Numbered from the stretch's first letter, positions 9,592-19,041 are shown. The stretch: 64,000 nt of DNA from Desulfobacula sp. (GCA_018645325.1 JABGOU010000015.1:1-64000); one strand, 5' to 3'. Translations and numbers: made by a program. Notes: generated from the sequence alone by a model not told the origin.

Positions 9592-11850
9592 TTACTTTTT
9601 ATCCAGTATTTTTCTAATAGTCTGTGCTGTTTCCTGCATGTTGATTGGTTTCATGACATAGGCTGCCAAACCCAGTTCTTTTGCCTTTTCTTCATCAACA
9701 AGGGTGCTGTGACCTGTACAAACGATGATGGGAATATCTTTTCTAATGTCCATAAGCTTTTCAGATAATTTAACACCCGTCATCTGGGGCATTGTCATGT
9801 CGGTTATGACAAGATCGAAATGGTCAGGGTTTAAACTGAATTTACCCAACGCTTCTTCAGGTGTTGTGGCGGTTTCAATTTTGTATCCAAAACGCTCAAA
9901 CATTCTTTTCACCATTTTAACAATGGATATTTCATCATCCACAAATAATATTGTTTCATTCCCCCCGGGAATATCCTTGGTTGTCTTTCTTTCAACCATT
10001 GATTTTTCTGTTGTTATAGGAAAAAATATGATGAATTTAGTGCCTTTGCCCAAACGACTGTTAACACTAATCGCTCCATTATGATTTTTAACAATGCCGT
10101 GCACCACGGCCAAGCCCATGCCGGAACCCTTTCCGACATCCTTGGTTGTAAAATAGGGATCAAAAATTTGATCGATGATTTCAGGATCTATACCAGGGCC
10201 TGTATCGCTTACTATTATCTTGACATGATCGCCGCTTTTCAAGTCAGGATATTCTTTGGCTGAATTATTTTCCAAAATTACTTTTGCAACAGTGACGTTA
10301 ATATCTCCGCCGGTTTGTTCCATGGCCTGGGAAGCATTGATGCACAGGTTCATTATAATCTGGTTGATTTGGGTCGGGTCGGCAAGAATCGTTTCATCTG
10401 TGACACAAATATCCGGCACAATATCTATGGTAGTTGGAATTGTTGACCGCAAAAACTTGAGTGCATCTTTAATGACTGAAACAATTTGAATGGGCTGCAT
10501 TTCCTGGTCCGTCTTACGGCTGAAACTTAAAAGCTGCTTGACAATATTTTTTGCCCTGAGACTGGCTTTTTTGATCTCTTCAAGGCTGGAATAGGCAGAA
10601 TTCCATTTTGGAACATCATCCAAGGCAAGCTCTATGTTACCGACAATAATTGCCATGATATTGTTGAAATCATGAGCAATACCACCGGCAAGGGTGCCAA
10701 TGGATTCCATTTTCTGCGCCTGTTGAAGCTTTGCCTCCAGTTTCAACCGATCGGTTATATCCAAATGGATGCCCACAAAACCAACGACCCTACCATGTTC
10801 GTCTTTAATCGCATTGGCACGAAGTTCAATCGGTATCTGTCTGCCATTTTTTGAAACCATTTTAATTTGGCCTGTCCAGTTGTCACCTTTCGAAATTGTT
10901 TCAAATACTTCATCAGCAATATCCTGATCCTGATACAACTTTTTGGGATGCATAACTACAACCTCACTTAGATCATAACCGAACATCTGAGTAAAAGTGG
11001 CATTTTGATAGAAATGTTGCCCTTCTGCAGTTGACATTCCTATCGCATCAAAGGATTGATCAATTGCAAGTTTAATGCGTTCTAAGTTAATTTCGGAATT
11101 AATACGTTCGGTGATATCATTTACCAATGACGCAGCACCTACAACTTTGCCATTGGCATCTTTCAGGATTGTGTTGTACCAATCGCATATAATTTTTCTA
11201 CCGTCTTTGGTTATATTTTCGTTTGTGCTGCGAGTCCCTCCTTTTCCGGATATCAAATCCCTGTAGACACCATCAACCATTTCCTTCAGTTCTTCAGAAA
11301 GAATGAGTTCAGTGACATGTTTGCCCATGGCTTCTGCCTTGGAATAGCCAAAAATAGTTTCTGCAGCAGGATTCCATTCAATCGCCTTGAAATCCAAATC
11401 CCAGGAAAGTGCTCCAATTGGTGTATTTTGAATATGGGTTGAAAATTTGTATTCACTTTCCCTCAACGCTTCCTCTGTTAGTTTGCGCTCTGTGATATCA
11501 CGGCTGACAGTAGCCCAACCAACCGCCTCACCGCTATCGTCACAAAGACTGAACAGGTAGTAGAACATCCAAATCGGTTCGCCAGTTTTGAAGTGGCGCA
11601 ATCGGATCTCAACGTCGCCGCCGCCTTCGCTAAGCACGCGCGGGAAAAATGTTTCCTCGATGAACGCCTGGTCCTCTGGAAAGAAGTAGTCCATCACCTT
11701 GACCCGGCAGGCGGCGGCCATGTCGGGCAGGCCAACCATGCGCATGCCCGCGGGGTTCACATAGAAGGGTTGCATGCCCAGGTCGCACATGCCGATAAAT
11801 TCGCTGCTACTCTCGGCCAGCAGGAAAAAAAACCGCTGCATAACTTTCAT
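9592..11850 (-). CDS. Hybrid sensor histidine kinase, PAS-PAS-PAS-HisKA-HATPase-REC
   Basis: 752 residues, no membrane segment, so a cytosolic sensor. Three PAS domains (about 10-125, 130-250, 258-375) precede the dimerisation helix with phospho-acceptor His at about 393 ([14 protein letters not shown]), an HATPase domain with GLG-type box GSGMGLAVVHGIVK, and a receiver domain with phosphorylatable Asp at about 683 (LVITDMTMPQ). ATG 11850 is preferred over an upstream GTG (11865). The first PAS domain (about 11500-11850) is much richer in GC than the rest of the gene and begins almost at the start codon, so the gene appears to be a mosaic. The signal is unknown and no separate response regulator is adjacent. 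Confidence 0.9.
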   Translation of the reverse strand: MKVMQRFFFLLAESSSEFIGMCDLGMQPFYVNPAGMRMVGLPDMAAACRVKVMDYFFPEDQAFIEETFFPRVLSEGGGDVEIRLRHFKTGEPIWMFYYLFSLCDDSGEAVGWATVSRDITERKLTEEALRESEYKFSTHIQNTPIGALSWDLDFKAIEWNPAAETIFGYSKAEAMGKHVTELILSEELKEMVDGVYRDLISGKGGTRSTNENITKDGRKIICDWYNTILKDANGKVVGAASLVNDITERINSEINLERIKLAIDQSFDAIGMSTAEGQHFYQNATFTQMFGYDLSEVVVMHPKKLYQDQDIADEVFETISKGDNWTGQIKMVSKNGRQIPIELRANAIKDEHGRVVGFVGIHLDITDRLKLEAKLQQAQKMESIGTLAGGIAHDFNNIMAIIVGNIELALDDVPKWNSAYSSLEEIKKASLRAKNIVKQLLSFSRKTDQEMQPIQIVSVIKDALKFLRSTIPTTIDIVPDICVTDETILADPTQINQIIMNLCINASQAMEQTGGDINVTVAKVILENNSAKEYPDLKSGDHVKIIVSDTGPGIDPEIIDQIFDPYFTTKDVGKGSGMGLAVVHGIVKNHNGAISVNSRLGKGTKFIIFFPITTEKSMVERKTTKDIPGGNETILFVDDEISIVKMVKRMFERFGYKIETATTPEEALGKFSLNPDHFDLVITDMTMPQMTGVKLSEKLMDIRKDIPIIVCTGHSTLVDEEKAKELGLAAYVMKPINMQETAQTIRKILDKK

Positions 11851-12431
11851 TATTGACAATTCCACCAGCAGTCAATGATTCAAATTGTATTTGCAAAAAT
11901 TCTCATAATGAAGTTAGCTTAAAAAGTTAAAGATTGCAAAATTTTTGTAGGATTTTAGCAGTTTTCCTACCGCGTATAAATGGTATCATTAGAGACGAGT
12001 CAAATCAAACAAATTACCGAGCGCTTCTTTCACCAGTCCTTATGTTTTAATTATTTCCAGAATACCATATTTTGTATGAATGAATTTTCCAGTCTCAGAT
12101 TAGATATTAACGTATATGGGAAAAATAAAAGTCATAAAAATCAAACTCCTATGAACCTTTATTGGAGCTATGTTGCCAGCCTCTATAACTCTTTGATATA
12201 AAAAGTGATTTTAATCATTACCAGATAAATTCATATTTACTATAAATTCAATTTGATAAAATCGGGAAAAATCCGATTGAATTTATCTCCTGAATATCGT
12301 ATATAATTTAGAAAGCATAAATTCTCTGACGATTCGGGTATCACAACCTGTTTTTGACCACGCTTTGAAACACCCCTTGCCAACTGAAAGACGCAGGTCA
12401 AATAAGGATACAGCTGGTGTAAAAACAAACC
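11851..12431. other. Divergent intergenic region with nested inverted repeats
   Basis: 581 bp between the hybrid kinase and the ParB/methyltransferase gene. At 12242-12286 two inverted pairs are nested: ATAAATTCAAT (12242-12252) with ATTGAATTTAT (12276-12286), and AATCGG (12260-12265) with CCGATT (12273-12278). The pairs overlap by three bases, so they could form alternative structures or a protein-binding site about 150 bp upstream of the methyltransferase start. A 73-codon plus-strand frame at 11980 has no family signature or ribosome-binding site and I do not regard it as a gene. Confidence 0.45.
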
Positions 12432-13856
12432 ATGAGACAACAGACAACAAAAATTCCCGTTTCTTCCATTATCCTTGATGAAACGATTTATCCCAGAAAA
12501 GGCATTGATCACAGGCGGGTGGGGATCTTTTCCGAAAACATCCGGGACGGGTTTACCTTTGATCCCATTGAGGTGGAGCTGGCGCCCGACAGGCCCAACA
12601 TGTATCGACTGCTGGACGGGGCACACCGTTGGAACGCTTATAAGTCAACGGGAGCGGCAGAGGTGGAAGCCATTGTAAAAAATCTGGAAGGGGACGACCC
12701 CCTCCTGTATGCGGCAAAAAAGGCCATCGGGCCAAGGCAATTGACGGAGGAGGAGGCAAGAGATACTGCCCGCAGGGCCTACACTGGAAATTCAAGTCTC
12801 AGTTCTGTGGATATTGGTAAGGCCATTGGCCGGGCCAGGCGAACGGTGGACGAATACATAGCCGACCTTCGAGCTGTAAAACTGATGGACAGAAACATCA
12901 AGATCTTTTGCATGCACCGCCTTGGCATCCCCCAAGACAGGATGGCAAAGAGACTGGGGATGGATCAAAAGACGATTCATTACCGTTTAGGGAAAATGGC
13001 GGCACCGCCAAATTCCCTAAATAGCGATTTGTCCAAAGGATTCACAGTTGCCCAAGTAGCGCAAAAGCACGGCTGGACTGATCCAATGGTCTGGTCACTG
13101 TCTCTTGAAGGCAAAAGTGATCGTGACAGGTTCAGGGAACTTGGCTGGGGGCTCAGAACCTGGGACAAATGGGAATGGAATGATTGTGACAAACGATTCG
13201 GGGATGAGTGGCCCGGACGTATTCCGGCCCAGCTGGCTGCCCATATTCTCAAATATTTCTCAAAACCGGGAGACCTGATCCTTGATCCCATGGCAGGCGG
13301 AGGGGTGACCCCTGATACCTGTCTTGCCCTGGACCGCAGATGCTGGTCCTTTGATATGATAGATCGGCTGGAAACGCGTCCTGAGATCGAACCTTTCACA
13401 TGGGATACTTCATCCGGGCAGCAGCTTTCCTGGCCTGTCAGCTCAAAGGAAAAACCCGACCTGATCCTCTTTGATCCGCCCTACTTTGACAAAAAAGCAG
13501 CTGACTATGATGAAAAAAGTATCTCAAACCTGCCCAAAAAAGAATACCTTGAATTTCTTGAGACTTTTTTTGTCCTGATGAAATCCAATGTTAAAAAAAA
13601 GACACGGCTGGCGTTTATCAATGCAGACTGGCGGGATTTTCAGCACACACCGGCTTCAGAAGAAAAGTATAAGAGCGGCATCCTCATCGACGACTACCTT
13701 GATATCCTGAAAAGAACAGGATGGTATCATACCCATATTATCCAGGCCCCCATGTCGTCCCAGCGGTTCAATGCTGGAGTGGTGTCTGCAATGCAGAAAA
13801 AAAACATCCTTGGCGTTGTCAGCCGGTATGTGATCATCCTGAATCAGGAAGAATAG
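12432..13856 (+). CDS. ParB-like nuclease domain fused to a DNA methyltransferase
   Basis: 474 residues. Residues about 8-75 are ParB/sulfiredoxin-like (SSIILDETIYPRKGI; RLLDGAHRWNAY at 59-70). Helix-turn-helix regions follow at about 122-148 and 165-188. The C-terminal half is an amino-methyltransferase with an AdoMet-binding LDPMAGGGV (284-292) and catalytic DPPY (348-351), the signature of N6-adenine or N4-cytosine methylation. There is no restriction enzyme next door, so it is an orphan. Such fusions are common in prophages and mobile elements; the gene is richer in GC than its neighbours, consistent with transfer, yet no phage genes are present. It ends in TAG. The target sequence cannot be deduced. 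Confidence 0.85.
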   Translation: MRQQTTKIPVSSIILDETIYPRKGIDHRRVGIFSENIRDGFTFDPIEVELAPDRPNMYRLLDGAHRWNAYKSTGAAEVEAIVKNLEGDDPLLYAAKKAIGPRQLTEEEARDTARRAYTGNSSLSSVDIGKAIGRARRTVDEYIADLRAVKLMDRNIKIFCMHRLGIPQDRMAKRLGMDQKTIHYRLGKMAAPPNSLNSDLSKGFTVAQVAQKHGWTDPMVWSLSLEGKSDRDRFRELGWGLRTWDKWEWNDCDKRFGDEWPGRIPAQLAAHILKYFSKPGDLILDPMAGGGVTPDTCLALDRRCWSFDMIDRLETRPEIEPFTWDTSSGQQLSWPVSSKEKPDLILFDPPYFDKKAADYDEKSISNLPKKEYLEFLETFFVLMKSNVKKKTRLAFINADWRDFQHTPASEEKYKSGILIDDYLDILKRTGWYHTHIIQAPMSSQRFNAGVVSAMQKKNILGVVSRYVIILNQEE

Positions 13857-13969
13857 GAGGTATGCCGCCTCACTAAATTCATCATGATCTGGAGTATACT
13901 TATTCGTTACCGAGAATTGCTGAACATAAAGATTTATAATTTTAATCCGGGGTTAGTCAGGCTGTAATA

Positions 13970-14407
13970 TTAGATCGCCAAGACAGCCCAGGCAACAAAA
14001 ACATACCTTAAAAATTTACCAATGGTCACAAGAATAAGGAAGACTGTAAAATTAATTTTCAGGATACCGGCTGCAACGGTCAATGGATCACCAATAATGG
14101 GAACCCAGGCAAACAAAAGGCTGAAAATCCCGTATTTTTTAAACCGGGTTTCAGCCTTTTCAATTTCCAGGCTTGATATTCCAAAAAGTTTATTCAGTAA
14201 TATCTGACTGCCTAAAATTCCTAAACCATAGTTGACTGCAGATCCAAGCACATTGCCTGTTGTGGCAACAAAAACCATCACATATGGACTAAAGTCATGG
14301 CTTAACAGAACGCCTAAGACAACTTCAGAGCTGAAAGGCAGAATGGTTGCTGCAAGAAATGAGGCGAAAAACAATCCCAAATGGCCATATTCCGCCAGAA
14401 TCTCCAT
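13970..14407 (-). CDS. YqaA-like (DedA/SNARE-associated) inner-membrane protein
   Basis: 145 residues and about four hydrophobic segments. It resembles the YqaA branch of the DedA/VTT superfamily: GNVLGSAVNYGLG followed by a cytosolic RFKKYG stretch and FAWVPIIGDPLTVAAG, the re-entrant-loop type motif. Members are linked to lipid transport or membrane homeostasis; the exact function is not established. It begins 5 bp after the dehydrogenase gene on the same strand, so the two are probably co-transcribed, but the functional link is unclear. Confidence 0.82.
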   Translation of the reverse strand: MEILAEYGHLGLFFASFLAATILPFSSEVVLGVLLSHDFSPYVMVFVATTGNVLGSAVNYGLGILGSQILLNKLFGISSLEIEKAETRFKKYGIFSLLFAWVPIIGDPLTVAAGILKINFTVFLILVTIGKFLRYVFVAWAVLAI

Positions 14408-14412
14408 GGGGT

Positions 14413-15297
14413 CTATTGATACATTTTATACAAAGCCTGGGTTCCCTTGTCTTCAAATCCATTTTCCGCCATTTTTTTATATAGAGACAGAGCAAGATCA
14501 AGCCCAGGGGTCTTAAGGCCTAAATCACTTGAAGTGGCAGCGGCAATATTCATATCCTTTATAAAATGCCGGATATAAAATCCAGGCTCAAAATCTCCTG
14601 CAATTATCCTGGGACCAAGATTATTCAATGACCATGATCCTGCAGCACCCGGTCCAATACACTTGAGAACAGCTTTGGGGTCAAGACCTGATTTTTTGGC
14701 ATAGGCCAGGGCCTCGCACACGGCTACCATTCCCGATGCAATGGCAATCTGATTTGCCATTTTTGTATGCTGTCCTGCGCCTGATTTGCCCTGTAATACA
14801 ATATTTTTCCCCATAATTTCAAAAAGCGGCAAGACCTTGTCAAAGGTCTTTGTATCCCCGCCAACCATTATGGACAGGGTGGCATTTTTTGCCCCCAGAT
14901 CGCCGCCTGATACTGGAGCATCAAGGGATTCAATGCCTTTTTCTTTTGCTATTTCATCAATTTTAATTGCAAGATCAGGACTGGATGTGGTCATATCAAT
15001 AACAATGGATTCTTTTTTTGCATGGTTTAAAATACCTTTATCCCCCAGATATACCTCTTCAACATCAGCCGGAAAACCTACAATGGTAATAATCACATCA
15101 CATTTTGTACTGAGTTCTGATACGCTATCTTCCCACACAGCCCCCTTTGAAATGATATTTTCAGCTTTGTGCTTTGTGCGGGTATAGATATGCAGCTTAT
15201 ATCCTGCATTTAAAATATGTGCGGCCATGCTCTGGCCCATGACACCCAAGCCGATAAATCCAACAATTGTTTTTCCAGGTTTCATATCTGATTTCAC
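14413..15297 (-). CDS. Beta-hydroxyacid dehydrogenase (3-hydroxyisobutyrate/tartronate-semialdehyde reductase family)
   Basis: 294 residues, NAD(P)-dependent. The Rossmann fold opens with GFIGLGVMGQSMAAHI (about 13-28); the substrate motif is SLDAPVSGGDLGA and the catalytic Lys lies in GQHTKMANQ (about residue 180). The family covers 3-hydroxyisobutyrate, tartronate-semialdehyde and succinic-semialdehyde reductases, which cannot be separated by eye. The cofactor-specificity position follows IYTR, and the Arg hints at NADP use (inference). It stops with TAG and is followed after 5 bp by the YqaA-like gene. Confidence 0.9.
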   Translation of the reverse strand: MKSDMKPGKTIVGFIGLGVMGQSMAAHILNAGYKLHIYTRTKHKAENIISKGAVWEDSVSELSTKCDVIITIVGFPADVEEVYLGDKGILNHAKKESIVIDMTTSSPDLAIKIDEIAKEKGIESLDAPVSGGDLGAKNATLSIMVGGDTKTFDKVLPLFEIMGKNIVLQGKSGAGQHTKMANQIAIASGMVAVCEALAYAKKSGLDPKAVLKCIGPGAAGSWSLNNLGPRIIAGDFEPGFYIRHFIKDMNIAAATSSDLGLKTPGLDLALSLYKKMAENGFEDKGTQALYKMYQ

Positions 15298-15442
15298 CTC
15301 TTTAAAAAAAATTAATGTTTATCTTATTAATTGCAGCTTTTCCGGGTTTAATCAACACTTGATTTGTTCCATAAAAAAGCACATGAAAAGAATGAGCCTG
15401 TCACTTGAGGCTGAGGTGCAACCTCCGCCAGACTCTATTTTT

Positions 15443-15898
15443 CTATTTTGCATTTCCTGATCTACCAAGGCTCATTTTATGTTTTTTAAAAACCAACACT
15501 ACAAGGCTGAAAGATAAGCATAAAAAAATCATATCCCGAATCAATGTCAAAGAATCCATGCTCTCGTCCGTACTGGAGGAAAAACACCCGCACCCCACAT
15601 CCAAGCCTCTTAAAAGATTAAATGTTATGGCACTCATGAATATGAACATTAAAACGGCTGTTAATACAGAAACACCGTTCATCCAAACATTAAATAATAA
15701 GCAGAGTCCCAAAATCAATTCCATCCAGGGCAGTACAATAGCAATTATATTAATCAAGATTTCCGGTAAAATCTGATGGTTAAACACTGCCTGCGCAAAG
15801 GACTGAGGGTGAACAATCTTGTCTATACTGGCATAAATAAATACAATTGCCAGGATGATCCGGATAACATGATAATATACTTTTTTATTGAAAATCAT
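15443..15898 (-). CDS. MauE/DoxX-like membrane protein
   Basis: 151 residues with four membrane helices. It matches the MauE/DoxX redox-associated family: FIYASIDKIVHPQSFA near the N-terminus, WMELILGLCLL in the second half and a cysteine motif DVGCGCF before the last helix. MauE-type proteins are thought to pass reducing power or help form disulfides at the membrane. It overlaps the upstream phosphodiesterase by 4 bp (ATGA) and is the last gene of the ArsR-controlled minus-strand unit, ending in TAG. Confidence 0.83.
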   Translation of the reverse strand: MIFNKKVYYHVIRIILAIVFIYASIDKIVHPQSFAQAVFNHQILPEILINIIAIVLPWMELILGLCLLFNVWMNGVSVLTAVLMFIFMSAITFNLLRGLDVGCGCFSSSTDESMDSLTLIRDMIFLCLSFSLVVLVFKKHKMSLGRSGNAK

Positions 15899-16743
15899 TT
15901 TACAGGCACCTCTTCTGTTTTGTTATTATTTACAGGTAGAAGGACTGATTCTAAGATAGGTTTTAGCTGTGTCACATGATATTGAATCCCCTGATATTTT
16001 GTGAGATTAATAAGATCAGAAACCATTATCAGGGGCAGTTTGGCATCATCCGGGTGATCGCTGCCATGAATTGTTTCATGTCCGGCATGGTCACTGGTAA
16101 TGATAATAAGATAGCTCCCCTTTGATTTCACCATTTCAATTAAAGGGGCAATACTTTCATCTATAAAAAATAATTCCTCCAAATAACCCGGAGATAACCA
16201 GCCTTCAACAGGCCCTGTTAGATCAAGACCTTTGATGTGAAGAAAGCAAAATTGTTTCTGCTCAGATGCTTTGAAAAAAGCCATGGCGTTATCCACTGAA
16301 AAATCTGAGTCCAATTTATGCTGATCAACCGCTTGATTAACAAGATATCCTAATTTTTCTTTTGAATAAAAAAATCCTGTGGAAAAGCCTTTGGTTTTTG
16401 CATCGTTAAAAATAGTTTTTTCTTTTATGCCTGCCTGTCCTTGTTGCCACGTATTATCTTTTCTACCGCCTTTTTGGGGCCCTATCCCTGAAAACATAGC
16501 CGCATGTGATAATAATGTCAGAGGTGGATTTGTGCTAAAGCCGTCTAATGTATAAACGCCTTGCTCTAATAGTTGCTGGATATTGGCAGATGTTTTTGGA
16601 TCAATTGCTTTTGGATGTAAGGCATCTATGGAAACGATCAAAATAGTTTTAACTTCTTTGGCAAAAGAAAACCCGGGAGTAAGCGACCCCATTATGAAAC
16701 AGATGAACAGACACACAAGCCAATATATTTTTTTAATTTTCAA
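15895..16743 (-). CDS. Exported type I phosphodiesterase/alkaline-phosphatase superfamily protein
   Basis: 282 residues with a Sec signal (hydrophobic segment about 7-28). The metal and nucleophile motifs of the alkaline-phosphatase superfamily are present: IVSIDALHPKA (metal Asp), NPPLTLLSHAAMFSG (Thr/Ser nucleophile region) and ITSDHAGHETIHGSDHPDD (metal Asp/His). It most likely hydrolyses a phosphodiester or phosphomonoester in the periplasm; substrate unknown. It overlaps the rhodanese gene by 11 bp and the MauE-like gene by 4 bp, an odd companion for arsenic or redox genes. Confidence 0.83.
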   Translation of the reverse strand: MKIKKIYWLVCLFICFIMGSLTPGFSFAKEVKTILIVSIDALHPKAIDPKTSANIQQLLEQGVYTLDGFSTNPPLTLLSHAAMFSGIGPQKGGRKDNTWQQGQAGIKEKTIFNDAKTKGFSTGFFYSKEKLGYLVNQAVDQHKLDSDFSVDNAMAFFKASEQKQFCFLHIKGLDLTGPVEGWLSPGYLEELFFIDESIAPLIEMVKSKGSYLIIITSDHAGHETIHGSDHPDDAKLPLIMVSDLINLTKYQGIQYHVTQLKPILESVLLPVNNNKTEEVPVK

Positions 16744-17245
16744 ATGAGGCTCCTTCCACAGGAAAATTCATTTCCTGCCAGACTGTCCAGCCGTTAACCA
16801 GAATCTTAACATTGGAAAATCCCATCTCCTTTAGGAAAAGAGCCAGTTTATGACTCAAATCACAGGTTTCTCCATCACAATAAGTGATGATCAGGGTATC
16901 ATTTACAATACCTTCGACAATATCAATAAAGTGATCATCAACCGAGTGCCAGGGAAGTGATTTTGCCCCTTTTATACGTCCTTGCTCAAAAAGCCCTTTA
17001 TCCCTTGCATCAAGGAACACTGCTCGATTTTCGTTGAAAGCTGCTTTTGCTTCTACAATCGAAATCACAAGAGATGATCCGTCGTCAGATGACAAACGGT
17101 CTTCAGTAGACCAGTCACCAATGACAGGAATACCTTTGGATCGAATCGCATTGACAGATAATCCAATAACAACAGATAAAATTAAAACAAATATCATCTG
17201 ACGAAGGGTGACCTGTACCTGGGATTGAAAAGCCGAATGATTCAT
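16733..17245 (-). CDS. Membrane-anchored rhodanese-like protein
   Basis: 170 residues. One N-terminal helix (about 16-34) anchors a rhodanese domain (about 63-162). The active-site loop is YCDGETCDLS; the Cys after Tyr is the usual persulfide-forming residue, and DARDKGLFEQGRIKGAKSLP is the family's structural motif. It transfers sulfane sulfur, probably at the periplasmic face. It starts 12 bp after the small disulfide protein gene, and its 3' end overlaps the phosphodiesterase gene. Confidence 0.87.
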   Translation of the reverse strand: MNHSAFQSQVQVTLRQMIFVLILSVVIGLSVNAIRSKGIPVIGDWSTEDRLSSDDGSSLVISIVEAKAAFNENRAVFLDARDKGLFEQGRIKGAKSLPWHSVDDHFIDIVEGIVNDTLIITYCDGETCDLSHKLALFLKEMGFSNVKILVNGWTVWQEMNFPVEGASFEN

Positions 17246-17257
17246 TTTATTTTTTTC

Positions 17258-17491
17258 CTATTTTCCCAGCCATTTTTTAATATCGGCTTTTTTAGGCACC
17301 TTCCCTGTACATTTCACCTCATTGTCAATGATAACTGAGGGAGTGCCGAACACGCCATATGAAGCAATTTGCATCATATCGGTGATTTTTTCAACTGTGG
17401 CATCAACTCCTGTCTCTTTAATGACTTCCTGAACCAGTTTTTCAGTCTTGGTGCATTTGGCGCAACCCGGTCCCAGAACTTTTATTTCCAT
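17258..17491 (-). CDS. Small thioredoxin-fold redox-disulfide protein
   Basis: 77 residues, the normal length for the redox-active disulfide protein 2 family. The CxxC is in LGPGCAKCTKTEK (Cys 10 and 13), with cis-Pro in FGTPSVIID. No export signal, so cytosolic. Genes of this family sit next to ArsP/DUF318 permeases in many anaerobes, as here, and may reduce or deliver the metalloid or thiol substrate. Preceded by a clear AAAGGAG site. Stop codon TAG. Confidence 0.9.
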   Translation of the reverse strand: MEIKVLGPGCAKCTKTEKLVQEVIKETGVDATVEKITDMMQIASYGVFGTPSVIIDNEVKCTGKVPKKADIKKWLGK

Positions 17492-17528
17492 GATAAACTC
17501 CTTTTATATCGTTAATCGTTTCATTTTT

Positions 17529-18596
17529 TTAAAGGATCATATTAAACAGATATCCTACAAAAAGAATACCCGAGGCAACAACGCCCACAAATACAGCAAT
17601 CAGTTTAGGTTTTAATACTTTTCTTAAGATCACCATTTCCGGTAAAGACAAAGCTATGACACTCATCATGAATGCCAGGACTGATCCCAGAGCTGCTCCT
17701 TTTCCTAAAAGAGCTTCAACTACTGGAATAACACCGGCAGCATTGGAATACATGGGAACACCGATGGCTACAGACAAGGGGACAGACCACCAGGAGTCCT
17801 TACCCATAATAGAAGCCATGACACCTTCAGGTACAAAACCATGAATGCCGGCACCTACTGCAATACCCAGTATGACGTATATCCATACACGACCAATAAT
17901 TTCTTTGACAGCATCCCATCCATAAATAATGCGGTCATTCCAGGTCAATTTTTCTTCTTCCATGGTCAGATTTGCAGCGTTGGTTTGCGTTACCCAGTCT
18001 TCAATATGGTTTTCAAGTTTAAGGCGGCCTATTACCCAACCTGCTGATATCGCAATAAACAAACCTGTTCCCAGGTAAATAGCGGCAACTTTCCAGCCTA
18101 AGAGACCATATAAAAGGCCAAGAGCAATTTCATTGACCATGGGAGCTGCAATCAGGAATGAAAAAGTAACACCAAGCGGAACGCCGGCCGTTACAAAACC
18201 GATAAAAAGTGGCACTGCTGAACAGGAACAAAAAGGTGTAACAATACCTAATAATGCGGCAAAAATATTACCGGCAAACTCACTTTTCCCAGATAGGAAA
18301 GCCCTTGTCTTTTCAGGTGTGAAAAAGCTCCTGAGAATGCCCACTCCAAACACAACCAGGAACAGCAGCATCATGACTTTTGGCGTATCATACAGGAAAA
18401 ACTCTATTGAGGAGCCCAAATGAGATCCCTCCTGAATGGGTAAAAGTTTGTATGTGAGCCATTTTGACAGATCCGGCAGCACCCGGTAAACCGTCCACCA
18501 CAGATATACACCAATGGCCGCCATCAACAAATTTAAGGCCATCATTTTATTTATTTTTTCCTCCCCTTGAATGGGTTGGGTTGTTTTTGGTTCCAT
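17529..18596 (-). CDS. ArsP/DUF318-family permease
   Basis: 355 residues, about eight membrane helices in two halves around a cytosolic loop (about 195-225). The family motif FCSCSAVPLFIGF with its Cys pair (around 120-130) is intact, and the second half has VPMYSNAAGVIPVVEAL. Characterised ArsP members export trivalent organoarsenicals; other members have unknown substrates. It lies 68 bp after arsR on the same strand and is followed by the thioredoxin-fold gene, supporting a role in metal or metalloid export. I do not assign a gene name because the subfamily cannot be resolved by eye. Confidence 0.87.
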   Translation of the reverse strand: MEPKTTQPIQGEEKINKMMALNLLMAAIGVYLWWTVYRVLPDLSKWLTYKLLPIQEGSHLGSSIEFFLYDTPKVMMLLFLVVFGVGILRSFFTPEKTRAFLSGKSEFAGNIFAALLGIVTPFCSCSAVPLFIGFVTAGVPLGVTFSFLIAAPMVNEIALGLLYGLLGWKVAAIYLGTGLFIAISAGWVIGRLKLENHIEDWVTQTNAANLTMEEEKLTWNDRIIYGWDAVKEIIGRVWIYVILGIAVGAGIHGFVPEGVMASIMGKDSWWSVPLSVAIGVPMYSNAAGVIPVVEALLGKGAALGSVLAFMMSVIALSLPEMVILRKVLKPKLIAVFVGVVASGILFVGYLFNMIL

Positions 18597-18664
18597 GACT
18601 TCTCCTGATTTTACTTATATATGGTCACTTAACGATGTCTCGCCATAATTTTTTTTGTTTTCTG

Positions 18665-19009
18665 TTATTTTCCAACAATATCATGACGATCAATACCAGG
18701 AAGGATCTGATTCAGCTCAAGGATTTGGGATTCATTATCCAGCCAGTGTTTAAGGTTTCCAATCATGCTGGCGGAATAGGGGGAACCACTACCATCAGAA
18801 AGGGAATAATTTACCCACAATCCATCCTTAAAACTTCTTACCAATTCGGCATCTTCAAGAATTTTTAAATGTTTGCTAGCAGTTGACTGCGCTATACCAA
18901 GGGCTTCTTTGATCTCACATACGCAAAGGGGGCGAATTTGAAGCATCTTTATCATTTTGACACGGTTCGGATCGGACAACGCTTTCATCACTCTAATAAA
19001 TACTTTCAT
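18665..19009 (-). CDS. arsR: ArsR-family metalloregulator 1
   Basis: 114 residues, winged helix. The recognition helix region CEIKEALGIAQSTASKHLKIL carries the Cys pair PLCVCE (about 29-34) corresponding to the As(III)-sensing ELCVCDL of ArsR. An additional metal site cannot be excluded. It is a repressor that is released from DNA by the metalloid. ATG 19009 follows GAGGAAAG. It precedes the permease unit and presumably controls it from the dyad at 19180. Confidence 0.9.
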   Translation of the reverse strand: MKVFIRVMKALSDPNRVKMIKMLQIRPLCVCEIKEALGIAQSTASKHLKILEDAELVRSFKDGLWVNYSLSDGSGSPYSASMIGNLKHWLDNESQILELNQILPGIDRHDIVGK

Positions 19010-19041
19010 ACTTTCCTCATATTACAGCTATGGCTGTTTAT

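Noticed and set aside
11980-12201. 73-codon plus-strand frame
   Set aside because: No family signature, no ribosome-binding site, AT-rich composition as expected by chance.
12432-13856. Prophage or integrative element around the ParB/methyltransferase gene
   Set aside because: No integrase, structural or replication genes and no attachment-site repeats were seen.
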